Translations under genes and position numbers: made by a program
The notes under the pieces: generated by a model
Told to the model about the DNA's origin: nothing
Database searches by the model: none
Seen by the model: only the letters and a program-made list of their open reading frames with translations
Source: CAZBXE01 sp964496125
Lineage (GTDB): Bacteria > Chlamydiota > Chlamydiia > Chlamydiales > CAZBXE01
Assembly (NCBI GenBank): GCA_964496125.1
Contig: CAZBXE010000002.1
Location: 62,001-126,000, forward strand
Direction: 5' to 3'
DNA: 64,000 bases
Shown here: piece after piece, positions 40,990 to 49,675 of the stretch
Layout: every line of letters begins with the position of its first letter
How positions within the stretch are numbered: position 1 is the first letter of the stretch

Positions 40990-41502
40990 ATGAGTCTAGA
41001 GGGGCCTAAATGTAGTGTAGGTGAGCTTACAGCATTCACAACACAAAGAGTTTTCGATTTCAACAAAAATGGAAATTTCGTCAACAAGCAACTCACAACG
41101 CGAATCACAGCCGTAGTTGCCTGGGCGATGGCAACTATTGATACAGCCTACCATTTACTTTTCACAGCGCTGAAAGCAGTCACAGGTGCTGTACACCTCA
41201 CAGTAGGCAGCCTTATCGATTTAGATGATAAGATTTCTGAAAACTACAGATTCGATGCTATGGTTCGTGAGGCAAAAGAGACTCTTGCCTGCGCACTTTC
41301 CTTTCTTTCAACACCGGTACTTGCTCTTTCTCCAACACATTGGGTGAGCATCCAAACAGGCCTCGGTATCTGGTCTCAGCCAAGAGCTCCTGAAGAGAAG
41401 AAAACACGCTTCCAGCAAGGTGCCGAGCTTAGCAAAGAGATTGGTCACAAAGTTACATTCGGCTATTTCAGAGCTCCTGCAGCAGTCAAGACTGTCAGCT
41501 AA
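40990..41502 (+). CDS. Hypothetical protein, possibly membrane-associated
   Basis: 170 residues with a strong AAGGAGGG site. A hydrophobic region around residues 40-75 (T-A-V-V-A-W-A-M-A-T-I, then L-L-F-T-A-L-K-A-V-T-G-A-V-H-L) and another near 100-115 (L-A-C-A-L-S-F-L-S-T-P-V-L-A-L) look like amphipathic or short membrane helices. No family recognised. Similar in size and hydrophobic layout to chlamydial secreted proteins. A stem-loop follows. Confidence 0.65.
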   Translation: MSLEGPKCSVGELTAFTTQRVFDFNKNGNFVNKQLTTRITAVVAWAMATIDTAYHLLFTALKAVTGAVHLTVGSLIDLDDKISENYRFDAMVREAKETLACALSFLSTPVLALSPTHWVSIQTGLGIWSQPRAPEEKKTRFQQGAELSKEIGHKVTFGYFRAPAAVKTVS

Positions 41503-41515
41503 AAACTTCTACTCC

Positions 41516-41540
41516 ACCCCCATAGGTCTCCTATGGGGGT
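41516..41540 (+). terminator. Stem-loop after the gene at 40990 and at the 3' side of rnpB
   Basis: ACCCCCATAGG (41516-41526) pairs with CCTATGGGGGT (41530-41540) with a 3-base loop, 11 bp. No T tract on the plus strand; for the minus-strand rnpB transcript it lies just downstream of the 3' end and could serve as a bidirectional end signal. Confidence 0.6.
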
Positions 41541-41552
41541 TGCTGAGAAAAA

Positions 41553-41923
41553 ACCTGGGAAGGCTATAAGCCGGATCCTGTCAATCAACTCCGGTTCATA
41601 CCAAAGTTGACTAGCTACCATTCATCTAGGGACTTTGTCACCAAAATCCTCAAGCGACTCTTCTCGGGCACTGCGGAGCACAGGCGCACCCGAATCGGTC
41701 TTGCTTCGGATAGGGTTTACAGCGCTTGGGGTCTCCCCCAATGCGGCACGCACTTGATGCTTGCATTTCACCCTGTCTAACAGCTAGGCTGCTAGCGGAA
41801 TATTTTCTGTTGTACTTTCCGTAGCCTTACGGCCCCCAGCCTTTCGCTGGTATCCTCTCCTATGAAGTCCAGACTTTCCTCCCCCTCACATAAATGCAAG
41901 GCGGCGATAGCTTGCCTTCCCAG
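41553..41923 (-). ncRNA. rnpB: RNase P RNA (class A)
   Basis: The catalytic RNA that removes tRNA 5' leaders. On the minus strand it opens CTGGGAAGGCAAGC, carries the P4 region motif GAGGAAAGTC with TGGAC (about 41869-41884), and closes with the conserved 3' part GACAGGATCCGGCTTATAG (about 41563-41581), whose AGCCTTCCCAG end pairs with the 5' end. About 370 nt. Ends are set by this P1 pairing and may be off by a few bases. Lies 4 bases beyond the stop of the zinc-ribbon gene, so processing from a common transcript is possible. Confidence 0.93.
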
Positions 41924-41927
41924 AAAA

Positions 41928-42698
41928 TTAACGAGCAGTAGAAGTTCTTCGACGTCTTGTCTTTGTCGTTGCTGGGCCTGCGTCCACCATTTCGCTCTCT
42001 GGCCAGTAGTGGATGCGAGAGCAATGCTCACAAAAGACAAGCCTCTCTCCTTTTCGGATAAGGTTCTCATCCTGGGCTGTGATTAAGATATGGCAGCCAC
42101 TGCAGCATCTATTTTCAATCGGCACAACAACTCTGTCTCTTTTGTTCTGTAGGAGTCGTTCGTAGATCTGGAAGACTTCCTGGTCTGCCTTTTTAACAAG
42201 CCCTGTTCTCTCTTGCAAGAGGACAAGACCCTCTTCATTGATCTTTTGGATGCTTTCTAGGATCTCTTTCTCTACTGTCTTACTGCTTTCAATTGTCGTG
42301 TCCAAAGTCTCATTTAAGCTTTTAGAGAGCTCTTCAAGTTCCGCCAGTTTGTCATACATGTCGCTTAGCTTTTGCTCTTTGGCAACGCGCTCTCTTTCTG
42401 CTTGCGACATCTCTTGGTTCAGGGCGTTAAACTCTTCCACTTTTTTTACAGCGCTTTGCTGTGTTTCTAGTTTCTTAAGCTTTTCTTGGATCTCTTGAAC
42501 TTCCATCTCTTGGATGCGGATATCTTTCTTCGCTTCCAGGATTTCCCCTTCTTTCACCAGCGACTTGTTCTTCAGATCGGCCTTGATACTGTTTAACTTA
42601 TCATATTCATTTTGCCTCTCTTTTTTTAGCCTCATCAAACGAATCATCTTCATGTCCAGTTCTTGAATTTCTAAAATATCATTGAGGGCCCGATACAT
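41928..42698 (-). CDS. Coiled-coil protein with C-terminal C4 zinc ribbon (CT398-like)
   Basis: 256 residues. Residues 10-180 are a long coiled coil (heptads of L, I, V with K/E). The C-terminus has the C4 ribbon C-C-S-G-C-H and F-C-E-H-C (about 197-226), followed by a basic tail with T-R-R-R-R-T. The chlamydial orthologue CT398 is reported to bind the sigma-54 factor and type III secretion components, so this protein may link transcription and secretion; I cannot see that in the sequence. GGAC is the only ribosome-like site. Confidence 0.88.
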   Translation of the reverse strand: MYRALNDILEIQELDMKMIRLMRLKKERQNEYDKLNSIKADLKNKSLVKEGEILEAKKDIRIQEMEVQEIQEKLKKLETQQSAVKKVEEFNALNQEMSQAERERVAKEQKLSDMYDKLAELEELSKSLNETLDTTIESSKTVEKEILESIQKINEEGLVLLQERTGLVKKADQEVFQIYERLLQNKRDRVVVPIENRCCSGCHILITAQDENLIRKGERLVFCEHCSRIHYWPESEMVDAGPATTKTRRRRTSTAR

Positions 42699-42773
42699 TT
42701 GAACGTCCTATGGTTGAATTTTCTTAGAAAAAGTTTAATGGATTGTATATATATAATTCAAGGGAAAATATGC

Positions 42774-42921
42774 ATGAACCTATCCAGATATTCCGCCTGA
42801 GGGTGTTTTTGAAGGATTTTTTCTCTAGCTGTTTGTTTAGTTCATAGGGCTTGCTTAAAAAGCTGCCCACGATAGCAAAAAGGTTCAAAAACAACTAGGT
42901 ATAATAGCCGGATAGGTTCAT
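42774..42921. repeat. 12-bp inverted repeat flanking the region before the PfkB gene
   Basis: ATGAACCTATCC at 42774-42785 is the exact reverse complement of GGATAGGTTCAT at 42910-42921, the latter including the start codon of the PfkB gene. A 16-base sequence containing the right arm, CCGGATAGGTTCATGG, occurs again at 48210-48225 over the start codon of the PBP4-like gene. Confidence 0.6.
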
Positions 42922-44032
42922 GGAAAGAGAGATCAAGGAAAGGGTAGCAGAAAGGCTAAGAAAAGGAAAGAGAACAATTGAAAAGTGCCTGGTCGGCTTT
43001 GACGGCTTTACAGATGAAATCCTAAAGGTTGTGGACAAAAGATCGTCCCCCTCCTGCTTTGTCCCGCTAAAGACTATCGCTCTTCTCGGGACTAGAATCG
43101 CAGAAGCAGCTGGCAAAAGCACCAATATCGAACTTGTTCTTATCAAGAAAAAAATTGGAGGTAACGGCCCGATTCTAGCCAGTGCGCTCATCGAAGGGGG
43201 TCAGGCAGTCACACTTATCGGGGCAATCGGGGAAAAAGGGCACATTGAGCCCCTCTTCCAGCCTCTTGCGAAAAGATGCTCCTCGGTTTTCCCAATTGCA
43301 CCAAGTGGTCACTCCGATGCCCTTGAGTTTGAGGATGGTAAAATTATCTTCGGAAAACACAGTTCTATCATCCACATTTGCTATGAAACCCTACTGGAAA
43401 AAATAGGAAAGGAGAAGCTGATAGAGCTTTTCGAAGAAAGCCGCCTCATCGCCTCTACCAACTGGACTATGCTCCCTTACATGAATGAAATATGGACAAA
43501 AATAGGGGAAGAAATCACCCCCCACCTCAGCCAAAAAAATCGCTTCTTTTTCGTCGATCTTGCTGACCCTGCCAAGAGAAGCGATGAAGACCTTGCCTTG
43601 GGGCTAAAAGCCCTACAAAAGCTTGCCAAAACCTTTGATCTGATCTTAGGGTTGAACCTCGCCGAGGCAGAGAGAGTCGGAAAACTGCTCTGTAACTTTT
43701 CCAAAACGAGCACGAAGAAGGAGACCGAAGAGCTCGGTGCACGAATCAAAAAGGCAACCGGTTTCTCCCAAATCCTCATTCATTCCAAACGGTTTGCCGC
43801 CGCCTTTTGGGAAGAGAAAGCCCTTTTTCTAGATACACTGTTTACAGATAAACCCCTCATGACAACAGGAGCTGGGGATAACTTTAATGGAGGCTACTGC
43901 AATGGTCTACTCCTTGGCATGCCGGTAGAAGAATCTCTTGCTGTCGCCATTGGAACAAGCGGCTTCTACGTAAGGCACGGCAAATCCCCTCAGATGAAAG
44001 AACTTGCAGACTTTTTTCTTACAAAAGAGTAA
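42920..44032 (+). CDS. PfkB/ribokinase family carbohydrate kinase
   Basis: 370 residues. The catalytic C-terminal signature T-T-G-A-G-D-N-F-N-G-G-Y is at about 314-325, where Asp is the base; the N-terminal G-F-D-G-F and K-K-K-I-G-G-N-G-P patterns fit the substrate-binding part. Long for the family (about 300), due to an extended N-terminus. A TATAAT at 42900-42905 may be its -10; the ribosome site is poor (GATAGG). Sugar substrate unknown. Confidence 0.85.
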   Translation: MEREIKERVAERLRKGKRTIEKCLVGFDGFTDEILKVVDKRSSPSCFVPLKTIALLGTRIAEAAGKSTNIELVLIKKKIGGNGPILASALIEGGQAVTLIGAIGEKGHIEPLFQPLAKRCSSVFPIAPSGHSDALEFEDGKIIFGKHSSIIHICYETLLEKIGKEKLIELFEESRLIASTNWTMLPYMNEIWTKIGEEITPHLSQKNRFFFVDLADPAKRSDEDLALGLKALQKLAKTFDLILGLNLAEAERVGKLLCNFSKTSTKKETEELGARIKKATGFSQILIHSKRFAAAFWEEKALFLDTLFTDKPLMTTGAGDNFNGGYCNGLLLGMPVEESLAVAIGTSGFYVRHGKSPQMKELADFFLTKE

Positions 44033-44061
44033 GCTCTGGATTTTCACAACACGAGGTACGA

Positions 44062-45585
44062 ATGAACCGTATTGAGCGCTATCTACAAAAGACACCAAAA
44101 GAAAAGAGAAGTTCTGCAGCAATTGCCTACCTAGCATCGCTTGATTGCATAGAGCAAACCTCCCCTACGATTGCAGACGAAATTTCCAAGGAATTAGAAG
44201 ACCAGCGCTCCTATCTCAAGCTCATTGCCTCTGAAAACTACAGCTCTCTTGCCGTTCAGCTTGCTATGGGGAACTTATTGACCGATAAGTATGCAGAAGG
44301 CTTTCCTTTCCACAGATTCTACGCAGGCTGTGACCGCGTTGACAATATCGAGGCGGAAGCAGCAGAGCTTGCAAGAACCCTCTTTGGAGCAGATCACGCT
44401 TTTGTTCAGCCTCACTGCGGCGCTGATGCCAACCTCATTGCCCAGTGGGCGATCATCCTCACCCGTGTCCAATCAAAAGAAGTGGAAAAACTTGGTAAAA
44501 AGAGTATAGACGAGCTCACGAAAGAAGAATATGAAACTGTAAGAAAAGCGCTCGTAAACCAAAAGCTGATGGGAATGTCCTTAAACTCAGGAGGCCACCT
44601 CACACATGGGTATAGACACAATATCAGCTCAAAAATGATGCAGGCCGTCCACTACGATGTCGATCCAAAAACAGAGCTTCTCGACTACAAAGTGATCGCA
44701 GAACAAGCAAAAAAAGAAAAACCTCTTATCCTGCTCGCAGGCTACTCAGCCCACTCCAGGAAAATCAACTTTGCAAAAATGAGGGAAATTGCCGATAGCG
44801 TGGGCGCAGTTCTTATGGTCGATATGGCCCATTTTGCAGGGCTTGTCGCTGGAAAAGTCTTTACCGGGGAATTTGACCCGATACCCTATGCACACATTGC
44901 CACATCCACAACCCATAAGACTCTTAGAGGGCCGCGTGGAGGCCTCATTGTCTGCAAGGAAGAATTTAAAGAAGGGATCGATAGAGCCTGCCCCATGGCT
45001 ATGGGAGGGCCACTTCCACACGTTATGGCTGCTAAAGCGATTGCCTTTCGAGAAGCGAATACAAAAGAGTTCCAAAATTATGCACATAAAGTGGTTGAGA
45101 ATGCAAAATACTTAGGTGAGTGCCTAAAAGCAAGAGGTGTACGTCTAATTTCTGGTGGCACAGAAAACCACCTACTCATCCTGGATGTCTCTCCCTATGG
45201 CCTGAATGGCCGCCAGGTGGAAATTGCGCTCCGCAGGGCGCACATCACCGTCAACCGCAATACAGTGCCAAACGATAAAAATGGCCCTTGGTACACCTCA
45301 GGCATCCGCATAGGAACCCCCGCCACAACGACCTTGAAAATGGGAAAACCCGAAATGAAGGTGATCGCAGATACTATAGCAACTATTTTAGAAAATACAA
45401 AACCAGCCTTACCCGATAGCAAAGGGGGAAAAGGACACCTGGCTAAAAGCCTGACGGATCAAGGAATTCTTGAAAAAGCCATAAGCGATATCCAGGATAT
45501 TCTTGACAACTATCCTCTCTACCCTGAAATTGAGGGCACAGCACGAAAAACTCTTGAAAACCCCATTACAGAAACGGTATTATAA
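44062..45585 (+). CDS. glyA: Serine hydroxymethyltransferase
   Basis: 507 residues, longer than most bacterial GlyA (about 420), as in Chlamydia. PLP lysine in T-S-T-T-H-K-T-L-R-G-P-R-G-G (about 290-303), S-E-N-Y near residue 60 and the Y-A-E-G-F-P motif are seen. Supplies one-carbon units from serine. Same order glyA-clpP-dapF as CT432-CT430. GAGGT ribosome site. Confidence 0.97.
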   Translation: MNRIERYLQKTPKEKRSSAAIAYLASLDCIEQTSPTIADEISKELEDQRSYLKLIASENYSSLAVQLAMGNLLTDKYAEGFPFHRFYAGCDRVDNIEAEAAELARTLFGADHAFVQPHCGADANLIAQWAIILTRVQSKEVEKLGKKSIDELTKEEYETVRKALVNQKLMGMSLNSGGHLTHGYRHNISSKMMQAVHYDVDPKTELLDYKVIAEQAKKEKPLILLAGYSAHSRKINFAKMREIADSVGAVLMVDMAHFAGLVAGKVFTGEFDPIPYAHIATSTTHKTLRGPRGGLIVCKEEFKEGIDRACPMAMGGPLPHVMAAKAIAFREANTKEFQNYAHKVVENAKYLGECLKARGVRLISGGTENHLLILDVSPYGLNGRQVEIALRRAHITVNRNTVPNDKNGPWYTSGIRIGTPATTTLKMGKPEMKVIADTIATILENTKPALPDSKGGKGHLAKSLTDQGILEKAISDIQDILDNYPLYPEIEGTARKTLENPITETVL

Positions 45586-45611
45586 GGCCAATCAAGAACG
45601 GAGACACAAAT

Positions 45612-46208
45612 ATGCCAAAGCAAGACAAGCCAGATTCCCCCAATTTCCTTTCCATGGATGACTACATTGAGCAAGCTCTCTTGCAAAAGCGCAGGATCCT
45701 CATTTCAGACTCCATCGATTTTGAGTCGGCTGGAGAGATCATTAGGAAACTTTGGTACCTAGAGGCGCAAGATCCAAAAAAGCCCATTACCCTCGTCATC
45801 AACAGCCCTGGTGGCTCTGTAGATGCAGGCTTTGCAATTTGGGACCAAGCCAAGCTTCTACAAACGCCTATTATTACACTTATCACAGGCCTTGCCGCCT
45901 CAATGGGCTCTGTACTTAGCCTCTGTGCAAGTCCAGGGAAGAGATATGCCACTCCCATGGCGAGAATCATGATCCACCAACCTATGATTGGCGGCGTGAT
46001 TAAAGGACAAGCAACAGACCTCGACATCCAGGCCAAAGAGATGTTAAAGACAAGAGACATCCTCGTCAGAATCTACGTGGAGGCAACAGGCAAAGATTAC
46101 AAGACGATCGATAAAGCGGTCGACCGGGATACATGGATGTCCGTTGAGGAGGCCCTCGAATACGGCCTCATTGACAAGATCGTTGAGAGTATTGAATCTG
46201 TCAAATGA
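45612..46208 (+). CDS. clpP: ATP-dependent Clp protease proteolytic subunit
   Basis: 198 residues. Catalytic Ser in G-L-A-A-S-M-G-S-V (about 92-100), His in A-R-I-M-I-H-Q-P, Asp further on (D-I-Q-A-K-E). Barrel peptidase working with ClpX/ClpC. CT431 equivalent, one of two chlamydial ClpP paralogues. Overlaps dapF by four bases. Confidence 0.95.
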   Translation: MPKQDKPDSPNFLSMDDYIEQALLQKRRILISDSIDFESAGEIIRKLWYLEAQDPKKPITLVINSPGGSVDAGFAIWDQAKLLQTPIITLITGLAASMGSVLSLCASPGKRYATPMARIMIHQPMIGGVIKGQATDLDIQAKEMLKTRDILVRIYVEATGKDYKTIDKAVDRDTWMSVEEALEYGLIDKIVESIESVK

Positions 46209-46990
46209 CTCCTTTTTCGAAATACACCGGTTGCGGTAATGATTTCATCATCATCGATAACCGCACTGGTTGTTTTCTTAAAGAGAAGTCTTTTATTCAA
46301 AAGCTCTGCGACCGAAATTTCGGAATAGGAGCCGATGGGATTCTACTTCTCGAAGAAAGCGAAAAAAAGCTCACTCTCCAAATTTTTAACTCAGACGGCA
46401 GCGAAGCCGAAATGTGTGGCAATGGACTTCGCTGCTTTACCCTCTTCTTACAAAGCCTTGGCCTCTACCACCCCCACATGCACATTGCTACAAAAGCAGG
46501 ACCCCAGAAAGTTGAAATTGTAGGCAATCAGGTAAAAATTTCTCTTCCTTCCCCCCGGCTCCTTGCCCTAAATCAGCAGATGGGGGAATCGCTGCCCGTC
46601 CATCATGTAAATGTCGGAAACCCCCATGCCATCCTTTTTGTCAAAGATTGTGACCAGGAAAACCTAGAGGAAATTGCATTAAGGCTCCAAAAAAGACCCG
46701 AATTTCCAGAGAGCGTCAACGTAAGCCTTGTTTCCAAAACCAAAATCCGCACTTTTGAGCGCGGAGTGCAAAAAGAAACCCTTGCCTGTGGCACAGGGGT
46801 TGTCGCAGCTGCCCTTGCGGCAGCCTCCCTCTTTTGCCTCTCCTCCCCTTTAAGTCTTACAACAAAAAGCGGCGAAAACTTACAAGTCTCCTTTATCCGG
46901 GAGGGGAAAACCTTCCATGAACTCAGCCTAACCGGACCAGCCCAACGGATTTTCCAGGGAACTTTTCACAAAGAGGATATTAGCAGTTGA
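46205..46990 (+). CDS. dapF: Diaminopimelate epimerase
   Basis: 261 residues. The two catalytic cysteines are in E-M-C-G-N-G-L-R-C (about 71-79) and A-C-G-T-G-V (about 198-203). Makes meso-DAP for peptidoglycan; its presence supports a functional murein pathway. Overlaps clpP by 4 bases. CT430 equivalent. Confidence 0.95.
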   Translation: MTPFSKYTGCGNDFIIIDNRTGCFLKEKSFIQKLCDRNFGIGADGILLLEESEKKLTLQIFNSDGSEAEMCGNGLRCFTLFLQSLGLYHPHMHIATKAGPQKVEIVGNQVKISLPSPRLLALNQQMGESLPVHHVNVGNPHAILFVKDCDQENLEEIALRLQKRPEFPESVNVSLVSKTKIRTFERGVQKETLACGTGVVAAALAAASLFCLSSPLSLTTKSGENLQVSFIREGKTFHELSLTGPAQRIFQGTFHKEDISS

Positions 46991-47021
46991 AAACAAGTCG
47001 TCTAAAAGATAGGATAGTCGC

Positions 47022-48203
47022 ATGGCAGAAGCATCTTTAAAACAGCCCCAAAACCCGCTTATCCTTCGCTGTTCAAGGCTTATGGAAGCGTTTGCTAAAT
47101 CTGATGATGAGCGCGACTTCTATCTAGACCGTCAGGAAGGATTTCTTGTGATGGCCGACCTTGACAAGAGTGAAGAGGAGCTGCAGCGCTTGCAAGAGGA
47201 ACTTCAAAAACACGCAAACCGTTACTGCCCCATTCCAAAATTTTCCTTTTATGAAACAAAAAAGATTATGGAAGGATTTGTAAATGAAAAAGTTTACGAT
47301 ATCGATACAAAAGAAAAACTTCTCGATATCATCCAGTCCAAAGATGCAAGGGAGCATTTTCTTGAGTTTATCTTTGAGCAACATACCGAAATGGAGAAAT
47401 GGCAGCTCTATTACCAAGAGCGCTCTCGGATCCGGATCATCGAATGGCTGCGTAACAACCACTTCCATTTCGTCTTTGAGGAAGATCTTGACCTTCCGAC
47501 ACAGACAGTCGAAAAGCTCAAGACACAGCTCTTTGATAGTAAGGTAGGAAAAGATGTGCAAAACGCCCGTAAGGTTCTTGTTACAAAAGCAAAGACTTAT
47601 TATTCGAGCGAAGCTTTAAACCCAAGACCGAAACGAGGGCGCCCTCCCAAACAAACAGCCAAGCCTGAAGTAGAGATGAAAGTCTCCCTGGATATTTATA
47701 CAACCGTCACACCTCCGATCAGGCCTTTTCTTTTCACCCCCGACATTACAGGGGTCAGCGCAGCTACATTTAGCTCCAAGTTTGAATCGGAAGGGGAATC
47801 CTTTGGCCGCAAACACGGCCTACAGAGCAAAGAAGCTCATTCCGAGCTGCATGAGCTCAATGAAAAACTCGCTACACTCAGGTCTCTTTCCCAAAGCTGG
47901 ATGGAAAAAGAGAAGGAGAAAGAAAAGCCACTCATAGAAAACATCCCCAATGACACAGAAGAAGAAGAAGAAGAAGAGGATGAAGAGGATCTCGATGAGC
48001 TCGACCTAGATGAGGGCTTTGATCCTTATGAGGAAGAAGAAGAAGAAGAAGAAGAAGAAGAGGCGCTCGCTCCAAAAAAAGCAACGCCTGTCAAAAAGGC
48101 TCCCGTAAAGAAGGCCAAGTTGAGAGCAGCACCCGAGCCCAAAAAGGCGCGTCTTAAAACTGTCCCCAAAAAACCAGCAAAAGCGAGCGGAAAGAAAAAA
48201 TGA
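47022..48203 (+). CDS. UPF0158 family protein with acidic/basic low-complexity tail
   Basis: 393 residues. The N-terminal 170 residues match UPF0158: F-Y-L-D-R-Q-E-G-F, then K-I-M-E-G-F-V and R-I-I-E-W-L. About residue 205 follows an AT-hook-like R-P-K-R-G-R-P-P-K. The C-terminus is a long acidic run (E-E-E-E-E-E-D-E-E-D, DNA GAA/GAG repeats at 47958-48064) and then a basic K/A/P-rich tail from 350, resembling nucleic acid- or histone-binding proteins. CT429 position after dapF. The triplet repeats could change in length by slippage. Confidence 0.82.
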   Translation: MAEASLKQPQNPLILRCSRLMEAFAKSDDERDFYLDRQEGFLVMADLDKSEEELQRLQEELQKHANRYCPIPKFSFYETKKIMEGFVNEKVYDIDTKEKLLDIIQSKDAREHFLEFIFEQHTEMEKWQLYYQERSRIRIIEWLRNNHFHFVFEEDLDLPTQTVEKLKTQLFDSKVGKDVQNARKVLVTKAKTYYSSEALNPRPKRGRPPKQTAKPEVEMKVSLDIYTTVTPPIRPFLFTPDITGVSAATFSSKFESEGESFGRKHGLQSKEAHSELHELNEKLATLRSLSQSWMEKEKEKEKPLIENIPNDTEEEEEEEDEEDLDELDLDEGFDPYEEEEEEEEEEEALAPKKATPVKKAPVKKAKLRAAPEPKKARLKTVPKKPAKASGKKK

Positions 48204-48204
48204 G

Positions 48205-48225
48205 CCTATCCGGATAGGTTCATGG
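48205..48225 (+). repeat. Palindrome and shared initiation motif before the PBP4-like gene
   Basis: CCTATCCGGATAGG (48205-48218) is a perfect 14-bp palindrome, and CCGGATAGGTTCATGG (48210-48225), covering the start codon, also occurs at 42908-42923 over the start of the PfkB gene. Confidence 0.65.
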
Positions 48226-49583
48226 CGATGAAGTGGGGCCTTGCCTGTTTATTTTGTCTTCTTCCCTTGTTTTGCAAAGAACCGCCTGAATCTTTCCTTC
48301 AGCAACAGATCGCAAGACAAGCACACCTTGGTCTTTCTTTCATTGACCTTGCCTCTGGAGACGTGCTTTTTGAACATGAAGCGGAAAAACTCTTTGTCCC
48401 CGCCTCCGTCACAAAGCTCTTTACGTCAACAGCCCTGCTTGATACCCTCGGTGAAAATTTCCAAATCCGCACATCTCTTTTGGCCAGCACTCTCCCTGAT
48501 TCTGAAGGCACACTACACAGCAACCTCAAACTTGTTGGGCGCGGTGATCCCACTTTAGATGAATTAGCCCTGGCACGTCTTGCCGAACAACTCTACCAAA
48601 AAGGGGTACGGCGCATAACGGGCAAAGTAGTTGCAGATGAAAGTTATTTTGATGATATCGCGCCCAATCCACAGGCCGAGTGGGAAGATACGTTCTGGTA
48701 CTTTTCCTCTGAACTCTCTCCGCTCTCTTGCGAAAAAAACGCTCTTGAACTGATTGTCACTCCAGGCCCTACCATAGGCTCGCATGCATCACTTACGCTT
48801 AAACAAAAAATCCCCTACCTAACCCTTTGTAATGAAGTGCACACCGAAAAAAAGGAAAGACCCCTCGTGGTCAGACGAACGGAAAACAAAAGAACTCTCC
48901 GCATCATCGGCGCAGTTGCCAAAAAGCCTATCAAAGAACGCCTCTCTCTTCCAAGTCCAGCAGACTACACGACAGAGCTTTTTACAAGGGCACTTAAAAA
49001 AAGTGGCATCATCATCGATGAACAAGAAACAAAAAATGAAACGCACCTCGAACTTACCTACATCCTTTCCCCGCCCCTTAAAGACCTGCTTCCTCCTATC
49101 TTAAAGCAGTCGCAAAACATCTACGCAGAGCTTCTCCTCAGGGTCATGGGTAAAGAAACAAGGCCACAAGGAGAGTGTCTGCTAGAAGGTCGACAATGTC
49201 TTGCACGAGTCTTACCGAGCCAAAACTACCGTCTCTTTGATGGGGGGGGGGAATCAAGACACAATCTCGTTTCTCCCCAGCACGTTACATCCCTTCTGAG
49301 ACAAATCGATGCAGCCCCTTACAGACAAGCCATTTTCACAGCCCTTTCTATCGGTGGAAAAGATGGATGCCTAGCAAACCGCTTCCAGAAAACGTTTGGC
49401 GAAGGCAATATTAGAGCCAAAACGGGAACGGTTAGCGGCATAGCTACCCTTGCTGGCTATGCAACCTCGAAAAAAGGAAGGCGGATTGCGTTCTCCCTTT
49501 TTCTCAATCACTTTACCTGCCCGCAAAAAGAGGCGCGGGACTACCTTGACACACTTCTCCTCTCCCTGCTCGAGCAAAGTTGA
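48222..49583 (+). CDS. dacB: D-alanyl-D-alanine carboxypeptidase/endopeptidase, PBP4 (S13) family
   Basis: 453 residues with a signal peptide (G-L-A-C-L-F-C-L-L-P-L-F-C). The three active-site motifs are present: S62-V-T-K in P-A-S-V-T-K-L, S-Q-N in K-Q-S-Q-N-I-Y-A-E, and K-T-G in R-A-K-T-G-T-V-S-G. The S13 motif D-G-S-G-L-S-R reads D-G-G-G-E-S-R and is encoded over a run of 10 G (49242-49251). Cleaves the terminal D-Ala or cross-links of peptidoglycan in the periplasm. Gene follows UPF0158 by 18 bases. Confidence 0.92.
   Translation: MAMKWGLACLFCLLPLFCKEPPESFLQQQIARQAHLGLSFIDLASGDVLFEHEAEKLFVPASVTKLFTSTALLDTLGENFQIRTSLLASTLPDSEGTLHSNLKLVGRGDPTLDELALARLAEQLYQKGVRRITGKVVADESYFDDIAPNPQAEWEDTFWYFSSELSPLSCEKNALELIVTPGPTIGSHASLTLKQKIPYLTLCNEVHTEKKERPLVVRRTENKRTLRIIGAVAKKPIKERLSLPSPADYTTELFTRALKKSGIIIDEQETKNETHLELTYILSPPLKDLLPPILKQSQNIYAELLLRVMGKETRPQGECLLEGRQCLARVLPSQNYRLFDGGGESRHNLVSPQHVTSLLRQIDAAPYRQAIFTALSIGGKDGCLANRFQKTFGEGNIRAKTGTVSGIATLAGYATSKKGRRIAFSLFLNHFTCPQKEARDYLDTLLLSLLEQS
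49242..49251 (+). repeat. Homopolymeric G tract (10 G) in dacB coding region
   Basis: Ten consecutive G bases encode the G-G-G-(E) of the conserved D-G-x-G motif. Such tracts are prone to slipped-strand mispairing; a one-base change would truncate the protein after residue about 345, before the KTG motif. Confidence 0.9.
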
Positions 49584-49622
49584 TCTCCTTCCCTGGGCGC
49601 GGATACTAGGAATTCCTTTTTC

Positions 49623-49651
49623 TTGACCCCATAGCTTACCCCCGGCATAAT
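49623..49651 (+). promoter_or_regulatory. Probable sigma-70 type promoter
   Basis: TTGACC at 49623-49628 and CATAAT at 49646-49651, 17-base spacer. Reads toward the small lipoprotein gene. Confidence 0.55.
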
Positions 49652-49675
49652 ATTTGCAACATGTTAAGGATGAGT

